64,000 bases of DNA from Patiria pectinifera. Its lineage: Eukaryota > Echinodermata > Asteroidea > Valvatida > Asterinidae. The translations under genes were made by a program, and so were the position numbers. This document shows, in pieces, positions 32,981 to 42,370 of this stretch; within the stretch, counting starts at the first letter, position 1, and each line of letters opens with the position of its first letter. The notes under the pieces are model-generated. The model worked only from the letters and a program-made list of their open reading frames with translations. It ran no database searches and was not told the origin of the DNA. Location of the stretch: the NCBI GenBank assembly GCA_029964075.1, contig CM057135.1, positions 5,131,001-5,195,000 of the forward strand. The letters run 5' to 3'.

Positions 32981-33570
32981 ATGAATTCAGGAGATCACGG
33001 AAGTCTGGCACCCAACTTGCCACACGGCCAGGAGGTAGCCTGGAGTGCGGGCACACCAAGGGGGGGGGGGGGGCGCCTAGTGGATCGGCCGGCAGTACCT
33101 TTGTCACGGTGGACGAGTTGGAATCCTTTTTGCGGGATAGTCCGGGGAATTTTGGCGGGGAGGATAGCGAGGAAACCAGTGCGTTGCCTCCTAGACACCG
33201 GAGCAACAGTGAGTCTGATCTCGGAGCGAATCTACAACGCCTGGCCCAGTGCCGTGAGACCGAACGTCCTTCCGTCATCTCCAGTTCTGAGGATGGCGGA
33301 CGGCAGCCCCATGCCGACAGGGGGGGGGGGGCAACTTCGACCTACAAGTGTCGAATGGAGATGGAGGGTCTGGATGTGATTGAGCTGGAGGACAGGCAAC
33401 AAGGATCTGCCGTCAACGTGTTGATCGTGTTGAACATTCCCGACTGGCTGAATTGCTGACGGAATTCGTTGGAACATTCACCGGCCCGGACGGCAAACTT
33501 GGTCAGACCGAACTGACCCGACACACAATATACAGGGACAGCAACGCCTATACGTCCACCGCCGAGTAGA

Positions 33571-34407
33571 TTGCCGATACATAAACGGCAAGAGGCCGAC
33601 CGGCAGGTAAAACAGATGCTGCAGGACGGCGTGGTCGAGCCCTCCCACAGCCCTTGGTCATCCCCGGTGGTGCTGGTCCGGAAGAAGGATGGGTCTGTCC
33701 GGTTCTGCGTCGACTACCGGAAAGTCAATGAGGTGACGATGAAGGACGCCTACCCCATCCCCAGAATCGAGGACAACCTTGACGCTTTGAGCGGGGCGAA
33801 GTGGTTCAGCACCCTTGATCTGGCCAGTGGCTACTGGCAAGTCCGCATGGACCAGGGTGATCAGGAGAAGACGGCTTTTGGGATGCAGAACGGCCTGTAC
33901 CAGTTCACCGTGATGCCCTTTGGCCTTTGCAACGCTCCTGCGACATTTGAGCGTCTGATGGAGCAAGTGTTGAGGGGGTTGCAGTGGCAGGTGGCGGTAG
34001 TCTACCTGGATGACGTGATCGTGTGGGGGGCAGACTTCGAGGAACACCACAAGCGGCTGACCACGGTCCTGGAGCGATTCCGAGCCACCGGCCTGAAGCT
34101 CAAACCGAAGACATGCGATCTCTTCAAGACGGAGTTGTCCTTCTTGGGTCACCTCGTGTCGGCCGAGGGCTTCGCGTCCTACTACAGGCGCTTCATTGCA
34201 AACTTCGCCGATATTGCTCGCCCCCTCCATGCCCTTACCACGAAGAACCAAAAGGCGTTCTCCTGGTCGGGTGCTTGCCAGTCAGCGCTGGAGCACCTCA
34301 AGGACGCATTGACAACAACACCTGTGTTGTGTTATCCGAATACGACACACCGCTACGTCCTGGACACAGATACCAGCTACTGCACCATCGGAGCAGTGCT
34401 GTCGTAG
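33571..34407 (+). pseudogene. Gypsy reverse transcriptase-RNase H
   Basis: A 278-residue open stretch from an ATG at 33571. Fingers and palm: SPWSSPVVLVRKKDGSVRFC near residues 28-47; the catalytic YLDD near residue 145. After FLGHLVSAEGF it jumps to SYYRRF, losing the connection of about 35 residues normal in the family. It then carries the start of RNase H (LDTDTSYCTIGAVLS) before a TAG. The next frame continues the domain. Confidence 0.85.
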
Positions 34408-34880
34408 GAAGGAGACAATCGTGAACGAGTGGTTGCCTATGGCAGCCGCACCCTGTCTAAGGCCGAACGCAACTACTGTACCACTCGGACAGAGTTGGTG
34501 GCCGTGGTCCATTTCGTTCACTATTTCAAACATTACCTTCTTGGTAAACGGTTCCTGCTCAGAACGGATCACGGGTCGCTGCGATGGCTGTTCAACAATC
34601 CGCGCACGGGGTCCCCAAGCCCAGCTGGCGGGACGTCTCGGCGCTGGGTGAAGGCCCGAAGTACTGGTGGGCTAAGTGGGAGACGCTGCGGCTGTCCCAA
34701 GGTGTACTGCAGGTGAAGTGGGAGCAGCCCAATGGCGAACCACGGTATGGAAGGATGTGGTACCACGAGTGAAAGTAGACGACGTCTTGCGACTAACGCA
34801 CGACAATAGGACTTCAGGACATTTGGGGATCACTCGGACCATCGCACAGGCTGAGACAGGCTCCGGTTTTCTGGAGGGGG

Positions 34881-35540
34881 ATGCGACGCCAGGCAGAAGA
34901 GTGGTGTCAAAAGTGCCACAAGTGTGGGTCCAAGAAGTCACCTCCTCTACCTCTCAAGGCCCCACTTCAACAGTACCTGGTAGGGGCTCCGACGGAGCGC
35001 CTCGCGATCGACCTCACGGGTCGTCTCCCGAGGACGAGGACAGGGAATTCTAGCATCATGGTGGTGGCCGACTACTTTACAAAGTGGGTGGAGGCGTTTC
35101 CGATCCCGGACCAGACCGCCCAGACGGTCGCCAGAGTCCTCGTTGAACAGGTCATCACCCGGTTTGGAGCTCCCCTCGAGATCCACACGGATCAAGTGAG
35201 GGAGTTCGAAGCCAAGCTCTTCCAGGGCACCTGTAAGCTGCTCGGCGTCCAAAAGACCCGCACCACGCCATTCCACCCCTAGTCCGACGGGATGGTGGAG
35301 CGGTTCAACCGCACAGTCAGAACGATGCTGAGCTTGTTTGTTCATGAGAACCAGGACGATTGGGACGAACACCTACCGTACGTGATGATGGCGTACCGCT
35401 CCTCCCAGCACGACAGCACACAATTCACGCCCAACATGCTGATTGATGTTCGGCCGAGATGTGCGACTTCCTGGTGGTGGGCCAGCCAGAGAAACAAAGG
35501 GCAGGCGCAGCAGAGCACGAATATGTGGAGGAGTTGAGGA
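34881..35540 (+). pseudogene. Gypsy integrase
   Basis: Zinc-binding C-x2-C (CQKCHKCG) near residue 12, then the catalytic core with D in AIDLTGRLP, D in IHTDQ, and E in MVERFNRTV after a TAG at 35281. The core continues to about 35500, then a frameshift leads to the GPY/F region. Inactive because of the stop. Confidence 0.85.
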
Positions 35541-36201
35541 CAAAGATGGAGCGCGCCTACGAGTTTGCCCGTCCTCATCTGCGGAAGAGCCAGACATATC
35601 AAAAGCGACATTATGATCGTCTAGCAGAAAGTGCCAGCTATAAGCCTGGCAAACCTGTGTGGTTGTATACCCCCTCCAAGAAAGTGGGTTGCACGCCCAA
35701 GTTGCAGTGCTGGTGGGACGGGCCCTTCGTGGTGACACAGAAGATCGATGATGTCACGTTCCGCGTGCAAAAATCCCTCGAGCCAAAGCCAAGGTGGTTC
35801 ATTCCAACCGGCTTAAGCCGTATCTGGGCGACCCCGAAGTGGACTGGTGGTGGCACGCAGCGCAGAACCTGCCAAAAGGGGGACCGCCACCAACCCAAGA
35901 CCAGGAGATGACGCTACCACCGAGTCCGTCGACGAACACTACCCGGGAGGACCCACCGGCCGGGGTGGGTGGTCAGTTAGCCGAGGAGGGACCACTACCA
36001 GTTCAGACGGGGAAGGGGACACTGCCACCGGAGGCGACATCGGCTGCTGCCCCAAAAGGACCGGGCAGCGAGGACGCCGGATCCGATGCAGAATTGGCCG
36101 AGCGCGGGCTCCTGGGAGAGTCACCCGGGGTGGCCGGAAGATAATCCGACCGTTATTGCCAACAAATAACCAAATGCTCTTCTCTTTCTTCCCCCTGCAA
36201 G

Positions 36202-36440
36202 ATGGACCCGGCCCCGATTCATTGCCCGCACTGTGACAAGACGTTCGGGAGGAGGGGGAACTTGCGGAGGCACCTAAACACCCGGAGCGCCCATACCCCT
36301 GCCAGAGAGGGTGCGGAGTCCGTTTTTTTAGGGCCGATGTCCACGCCAGACACCACCGTTTCTGCCAAGGGGACAGCGTGGCCGTGGTGATGGCGGAGGC
36401 CGATGCGCTGGAGCTGCACGCCAGTGACGACGACATGTGA
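36202..36440 (+). pseudogene. C2H2 zinc-finger ORF downstream of gypsy pol
   Basis: From an ATG at 36202: CPHCDKTFGRRGNLRRHLNT, a classical C2H2 finger, followed after a frameshift by a second cysteine/histidine group (GCG...RADVHARHH) and an acidic end. It lies 3' of the integrase, between pol and where a 3' LTR would be, on the same strand and with the same GC-rich composition. It may be an accessory ORF of the gypsy element or a captured host finger. Confidence 0.5.
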
Positions 36441-38264
36441 CAGGCCCTTGTGACAGGTCCGCTCAACCTTCACTGGGAGGAATGCTGCCCCCTGGAGCGC
36501 CTCCGCCCCCGCGCTACCCCGATGGCTTCCCCCAAGAGTTCTGGGAGCAGCTGTTCTGGCAAACGGAGTTCCACGGCCGGCCGCCCGCCACCCACCAACT
36601 AAACCTTAGACTTGTTCTTTGATTTCTTGCTCTTTCCTTGCATTTTCTTTTGTTGTTGTTATTGTTTTGAATGCTGTAGTAATGTTGTTGTGTCATGCGC
36701 CTCACATTCCTCACATGCAATACATTCCGGTGGATTTCGCGCGCCTCTGGAGACCTCCAGACGATATTGTCACTAAATGTATCCGAAACTTTCATTTCCC
36801 AATAAGCTGCGCTTCCACGTGCTTTTCAACGTGCGCCGATTCGAGAACAGATTCGTCTGAAGTTTTTATTCACACTTACCGACGCCAGAGAGAGCGCAAA
36901 GTTTACCGTTTGGGACTGTTCTATGCTAAGCAGTGCATCAAACTTTCAAAGTGCATGTTTACGTGAATGCTTCGACCTTCTCGCCTTTTCTTTCGCTCCC
37001 ATGCGTATAACTCGTAAAACAAGGAAGAGGACCTGTTAATGTAAACTTTTTGTGTGTGTGTTCGAACTTCATGAGCGAAAGGCCAGCTGTTTACAGCTGG
37101 CGGCCTTGTCCGTACGAGCCCTACTCGTCTTACGAGATCGTGCTTCTTTATACGCTAATCAGATTCTGCCGGCAATCAAAGGCACCTTAATTACCCCGTA
37201 CCTTAGCGACCTAACGATAGCAGGCCACATACAATTTGGGTAACCACAGAAGCCTGTTCGAGTGGATCTCTGCGTATCATCGGGTTTGATTCCGAGAGCG
37301 AACACGTCATTTTTTTACTGTGTACAAACATGCGTCCGGTGTCTGTCATCGCCCGAACTGCATGTCAGGGCTTACTGCTGATGAAGTTTTATATCCCATG
37401 GAGGTATTAATATATAGGTCACTTTGGTGGGCGCTCTCTCGGCTTTACCGCTATCAAAATTGTACGTCGACCTGAAATTGCATTATTGATTTTTTACCAA
37501 TAAACAGGAGAAAATGTCCTTTTGCGGCTTTTTTTTTTACGAAATAAACCTAACAGACGGGCGCCCACGGCGATAAAATCATTTGTAAACAATACAATAC
37601 CCACAAAAAGCTATCTCCTTGTCCCTATACACCCACATGCCCCAACTCAACCCGCACGACTGCCCTTCATTTTTGCAGCAGGGGCAACAGTTTAAGGATC
37701 ACTAGAACAAAAGCACGCAATATACTCAAGGCAGGTGAAAAGGACATTATGAAAGGGCACTGAATACAATGCGTACCGTATCAGCTGTTGGCCCGATTAG
37801 GCGTTTTGTTAACTAAGGGAATGTGTATGTAAAATAACGCTGAAATGTCATTGGAAAGTGTTGACCTGCTGGAAACGGTCTATCGCCAAGACTTTCTAAA
37901 AAACATTTTAAACATTAACTTCCCGCTTGAATTGAACTAGAGACCTCAGTTAACCTTGACATTTGACCTGCAATTAATGCACCACACATATTTTTTTTTC
38001 TTCTCTTCGTATTAGCAGTTTGCATTTGCCAAATCTGTCACCTGCCGCCATCGTGCATGCACTTGGCCGTGAGTGTGAGCGTGATAACTTCCAACTGCAT
38101 TTAGCAAGAAAGACACCGAGAGACAAAAAAAGAAGAAAACAGGATGTTATTTCTTACTCCAACACATCACAGGAAACGAAACATTGGAGCTTATAACTAC
38201 TGTCGAGTGGCGCTATAGCCATAGCAGAGGACTAACTGCTCACGAAAATTCAAAGGCTTAAATT
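36441..38264. other. Spacer without recognised genes
   Basis: No gene is supported. A TGTGACAGG...TGTGACAGG pair lies at about 36436-36460 (possible LTR start). The stretch otherwise looks like ordinary intergenic DNA up to the Polinton 2 insertion site. Confidence 0.4.
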
Positions 38265-38270
38265 TACAGG
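38265..38270. other. Target-site duplication, left (TACAGG)
   Basis: Identical to 54448-54453 and flush with the element ends. Confidence 0.9.
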
Positions 38271-38720
38271 AGTAGTATAGGCGGAGCAGCTCGACCCCCG
38301 TTGAGGTGGGATTTGGGTGGGATGAGGTGGGAGGTGTGAGGTGGGATGAGATGGGAATAAGGTGGCATGAGGTGGCATGAGGTGGCATGAGGTGGAGGTG
38401 GTAGATGAGGTGGAGGTGGCATGAGGTGGAGGTGGGATGAGGCAAAGGTGTAACAAAAAATTATTTTATTTTTTTTTTAATTTTAAAATGTATTTTTTTT
38501 TTTTTTTTTTTTTAATTTTTTTTAATTTTTTTTTAGTTAATTTTTTTTAAATTTATTTATTTAATTATTTATTTTGTTTTAGTTGATTATTATTATTCTT
38601 CATATTTTTTTTAATTTTTTTATTAACGGAGCCACTTTAGTGGCGACATTGGCCTTACGCTAGTAACCCGAACGGAGTGGAGCTGTAGCGTAAGTCTCGA
38701 GACTTGTCTCGAGACTTGTC
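38271..38720. repeat. Left terminal inverted repeat of Polinton 2
   Basis: Pairs with 54091-54447. The outer 185 bp have GAGGTGG/GGTGGCATGAGG repeats, then an A/T-rich stretch (38452-38620), then GGAGCCACTTTAGTGGCGACA. The inner A/T-rich part is longer on the left than on the right. Confidence 0.85.
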
Positions 38721-38933
38721 TCGAGACTTGTCTCGAGACTTGTCTCGAGACTTGTCTCGAGACTTGTCTCGAGACTTGTCTCGAGACTTGTCTCGAGACT
38801 TGTCTCGAGACTTGTCTCGAGACTTGTCTCGAGACTTGTCTCGAGACTTGTCTCGAGACTTGTCTCGAGACTTGTCTCGAGACTTGTCTCGAGACTTGTC
38901 TCGAGACTTGTCTCGAGACTTGTCTCGAGACTA
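38697..38933. repeat. 12-bp tandem array (CTCGAGACTTGT) of about 20 units
   Basis: Near-perfect repeats of CTCGAGACTTGT, each holding a CTCGAG palindrome. The array is only in the left TIR region; a one-unit version remains at about 39060-39080 in the duplicated segment, and the right TIR has none. The long open frame across it (SRDL repeats) is an artefact of the 12-bp period. Confidence 0.9.
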
Positions 38934-38990
38934 GCGTGTGAGCGATGAAGTTGCGAGCACGGCTCTAGTGCTCTGGCTTTGCCCTTACCT

Positions 38991-39122
38991 ACGGAGCCAC
39001 GGTAGTGGCGACAGTGGCCTTACGCTAGTAACCCGAACGGAGTGGAACTGTGGCGTAAGTCTCGAGACTTGTCTCGAGGCTAGCGTGTGAGCGATGAAGT
39101 CGCGAGCACGGCTCTAGTGCTG
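38991..39122. repeat. Second copy of inner TIR motif
   Basis: ACGGAGCCACGGTAGTGGCGACA to GCACGGCTCTAGTGCT repeats the block at 38626-38972 without the long 12-bp array. The same motif appears inverted in the right TIR at 54166-54188, which is closer to this copy than to the first. Confidence 0.8.
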
Positions 39123-39284
39123 TTTTATTTTATTTCTTTATGTATTTATTTATTTATATATTTACTTCTTTTTGTTTTTATTTTATGTCTTCAAAAATAG
39201 ACTGTTGAATTAATCTAAGAAAGTTCGTCATGAACACGAAGTTAAAACGTTTGAACAGTGTGAAGTCCAGAACCCCAATGGGTT

Positions 39285-39695
39285 TTTTCAATTTCTAAAG
39301 ACGGGCTTTCTCAACTTCTAAAGACGGGCTGCCAATCACCTTGATTAAAACGAAGTTAAAACGTTATGCAGTCTAAATACACTGCCTATATGGGCTTTCC
39401 TAATTTCTAAAGATGAGCTTTCTCAATTTCTAAGATGAGCTGTCCGTCACATTGGCCTCTGTTCTAATTCTAAGACTGGTGCCAGTGGTCCGTGGGAAAG
39501 ACCCGTGGTTGCCTGAGAAACTTCCACAACAAACATCACACGGGCTTTCCTAATTTCTAAAGATTAGCTTTCTTAATTTCTAAGATGAGCTGTCCGTCAC
39601 ATTGGCCTCTGTTCTAATTCTAAGACTGGTGCCAGTGGTCCGTGGAAAAGACCCGTGGTTGCCGGAGAAACTTTGACAACAAATATCACTTCATT
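39285..39695. repeat. Tandem repeats of about 150 bp upstream of the polymerase gene
   Basis: Two units at about 39391-39535 and 39541-39690 share GGGCTTTCCTAATTTCTAAAG, GCTGTCCGTCACATTGGCC and GGTGCCAGTGGTCCGTGG. A shorter related piece lies at 39285-39330. They form the spacer between TIR and first exon and may be regulatory. Confidence 0.8.
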
Positions 39696-39991
39696 CACGG
39701 GGATCTTGGAAATGTTTAAGACAAGCTTGTCCATCCAAAAGATTGTTGATTTCGTTGCCATGGTGTCTTTGTGAATATGGATATTTTTTTCCGGAAAGAT
39801 ATAAGCAAGGAGCTCACGGCCGGAGGTTCAATTCTGGTAGATCCTCCGAGAGTCGACAAGCAACTTTATTCCGTCTTCAACGATCAACATTTTAGCGCCG
39901 TTTCATCATGTCTCAACCATGGGAAAGCCCTGACTTCACGGACAGTCAACTGGATGAGATTCAACGAATCGCCGACGAGATGTACGAAAAT

Positions 39992-40926
39992 GTAAGTGTT
40001 TATTCTTCTCTCTTGTTTTCTTGTATAGAAATATATATATAAAACCAAGGCGCTACTTGATTTATATTAAACATTTTATCAGTGATTGTTGCACAATTAT
40101 TTCTCAATGGACTCTTCCAACCATGTTTGAAATCAAATTTTGTTTCATCTATTTACTTTTAACCAATGACTTTTTAAAGCGAATGAGATGTAAGTTTTCT
40201 TCTGTTTCTGAGAATGGAATGGTACTGTATTTGACATATCGTATTTGAAATATATCGTAAATATGCAAGATTGCTACACTTATCAAATCCATTTTCTTAC
40301 TCGCTTTATTTCGACGAATAGTGTACGGGGTCGTCAAATTATTATTTTTATATTAACTTTTTGTCTTCTATATGTCCTATTTAATATTTCAATTTGTTTG
40401 GATTGCAGAAAGTTGTTCCATTACCCTTGCCCAGTTAGTTAAACAAGAAACAAAGAAACAAAATTGCACACTTGTATACATGCAAAGAACTAAAACTTCG
40501 GATGTGTAGATGAAATTATCACATTTGGTTTTCGGGGTTTTTTTTTTGTTTGTTTTTTTTGAGCGATGCATTATCGCACGTTTGCTGCCTTCCTTTTTTT
40601 CAGTCATCAATTTCAATTTTACCACCGCACGAAGTTAATTAGTTTAAGGACGTACTGATTTTTGTCAATATGTACCGGTATGATAAGGAACTAACTTGCT
40701 GTAAGAAGATTCTTTATTTTTCTTCTTGTAGGATTTTACATGTCATGGTTGTGTTTAACATTTTCATTGCCGCATTTTTCCAGTCAGGAAACATCTGTCG
40801 TTTTACTTTTCCGTTTGATTACTGAAACAATTGTTTTTGAAACATCGTTACAATAACTTTATCCAATCTACTGCGGATTGACTTGCAGGTAGTAATTTTT
40901 TGTTCATTTTGTTAATGTCTTGACAG
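39992..40926 (+). other. Intron 1 of the Polinton 2 polymerase gene
   Basis: Donor GTAAGT after codon 28, acceptor TTGACAG before GACCAGGG; phase 0. The 3' part (40791-40915) is homologous to the last intron at 45487-45640. Confidence 0.65.
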
Positions 40927-41013
40927 GACCAGGGATTTGTTTACAATCCTGAAGATTTTCCCGCTCTCAATCGACATGAGGCAGTTTCTGCACCAGAACA
41001 TGCAAAAGATGAG

Positions 41014-41378
41014 GTTAAAACAACAAATGTATTTGCAGTTTTCAAGATGAGAGTTGCCCAACATTGCCCATGACGTCATGAACTATTTTGAATGGGTGGA
41101 AAAAATTGTATACATGTACACTGTACAGGTCTGGACTTGCCCACACTCTTTTGTTGACGATACATTGTGTATTTGTTAATGCTATTACCGACACACAATA
41201 GAAATCACGGATAGTTTCACAATTTCGTCGTGGCGACGAGTAGCAGATATAAGACTCCTCCAACTTTTTGTATCATTACAGTTTTGGTCAAAGTCACAAC
41301 AACAACTGCTGTTCCTACCCTACTTCGTTAGAAATTAGTTCTAATTTTTACTATTCATCATTTTATTTGTTGCATCAG
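41014..41378 (+). other. Intron 2 of the Polinton 2 polymerase gene
   Basis: The donor GTTAAA is weak and the acceptor TTGCATCAG is good; phase 0. It contains no recognisable element. Confidence 0.45.
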
Positions 41379-41498
41379 GAACCCCTGGAGGTACCGTCAA
41401 AAAAGCGGAAGATGAAGAAAACACCCGGCCTTCACGAATGTTTGATTGATCGCCAGATGACGAACTTTTTCAAGAAGATCCTTTCCTATTTACAGAGG

Positions 41499-42370
41499 AT
41501 GACGATGACGAACAATCGCGCGTTATTCGAGACAACTGGGACAGTATCAGAACTCATCAGCTCACGGAACAACCCGTCGAAGATGTGTTCAACATCCGAA
41601 TCGCCCGATCAAAGAAAAATTACAAAAACACTGTTAAGTCAATCCTCTCCAAACTGACCAATGGGGAGAGAATTAACATCTCGTTCGGAGCAGTTGTCCG
41701 ACATGTGGAGACAGGAAAACTGCGATACTTTGATCCCGACACTGCCAGGTATTTTCCCGATTCAGTGAATTTTAATTCCCAAGTCGCGGAACAGTTCATC
41801 GAACAGTTTCAGAATTCGGATGTAACTGAATTTGTCCGACAACACCTGCCAAACTGGTTTGTTGTGTCCGTCACAAATGTGAGACTTTTTATCCGTCAGC
41901 CCGCGGATCCCCTAGAAGAAGATCCTGAAGATTTTCCCGAGGCGTTGAGAAATGATGACAATGAACATTCGCGTGTGTATAGAGAAAACTGGGCGGCCAT
42001 CAGAACGCATCACCTTGTCGGTCGCGTGGTGCAGGACATTTATAACGTGCGTATGGACCAGCCGTTATGTTCATTGGCTAGAATCATGAATAGCGTGTTA
42101 AAAAAACTCACCTGCCGGGGGAAAATTAATATTTCCTTCGGATTCATCCTCCGACATGCGGAAACTGGAGAATTAAGGTATTTTCATCCTTCGTACAACA
42201 ATGCCAAAATATTCTCTACCGCATTCACCATCGGCTCTCGGGACGACATGGACAATTTAATCTTGCGATTGGAACAAATGGACATTTTGGAACATTTAAG
42301 ACAGCAGCGTCCGGACACAAAATGGACCGTGGTGTCACTGACCAATGTTGCTATCTATGTCAACAAGATG
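41499..42370 (+). repeat. Internal duplication in polymerase N-terminal region
   Basis: Two protein units of about 135 residues (41499-41900 and 41950-42370) share R-x-N/D-W-x-x-I-R-T/x-H, INISFG, RH-E-TG-LRYF-P, then VVS-TNV. Nucleotide identity looks moderate, so this is an old duplication, not a recent artefact. Confidence 0.75.

Larger units (their letters stand above)
32981..36160 (+). mobile_element. Decayed Ty3/gypsy retrotransposon
   Basis: Pol domains occur in order. Aspartic protease near 33180-33215 (LLDTGATVSLIS). Reverse transcriptase 33571-34160 with VYLDDVIVW and LASGYWQV. RNase H 34200-34650 (SYYRRFIANF, AVLS then GSLRWL). Integrase 34880-35520 with the zinc-binding H-C region, VVADYFTKWVEAFP, IHTDQ and GMVERFNR. 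A GPY/F-like C-terminal part (WWDGPFVV) ends near 35850. In-frame loss of about 35 residues lies between LVSAEG and ASYYRRF near 34165. Stops (34406, 35281) and frameshifts make it inactive. GC content is visibly higher than around it. LTRs are not found. Confidence 0.9.

Noticed and set aside
33658-34251. Minus-strand frame of 197 codons
   Set aside because: Exact antisense of the gypsy reverse transcriptase; long only because of codon bias.
35939-36466. Minus-strand frame of 175 codons in the gypsy 3' part
   Set aside because: GC-rich antisense shadow of the gypsy tail and zinc-finger ORF.
36430-36470. 3' LTR of the gypsy element starting TGTGACAGG
   Set aside because: No matching copy was found upstream of the protease region, so an LTR cannot be claimed.
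38704-38934. 76-codon open frame of repeated SRDL
   Set aside because: It is produced by the 12-bp tandem array and has no stops because the period is a multiple of three.
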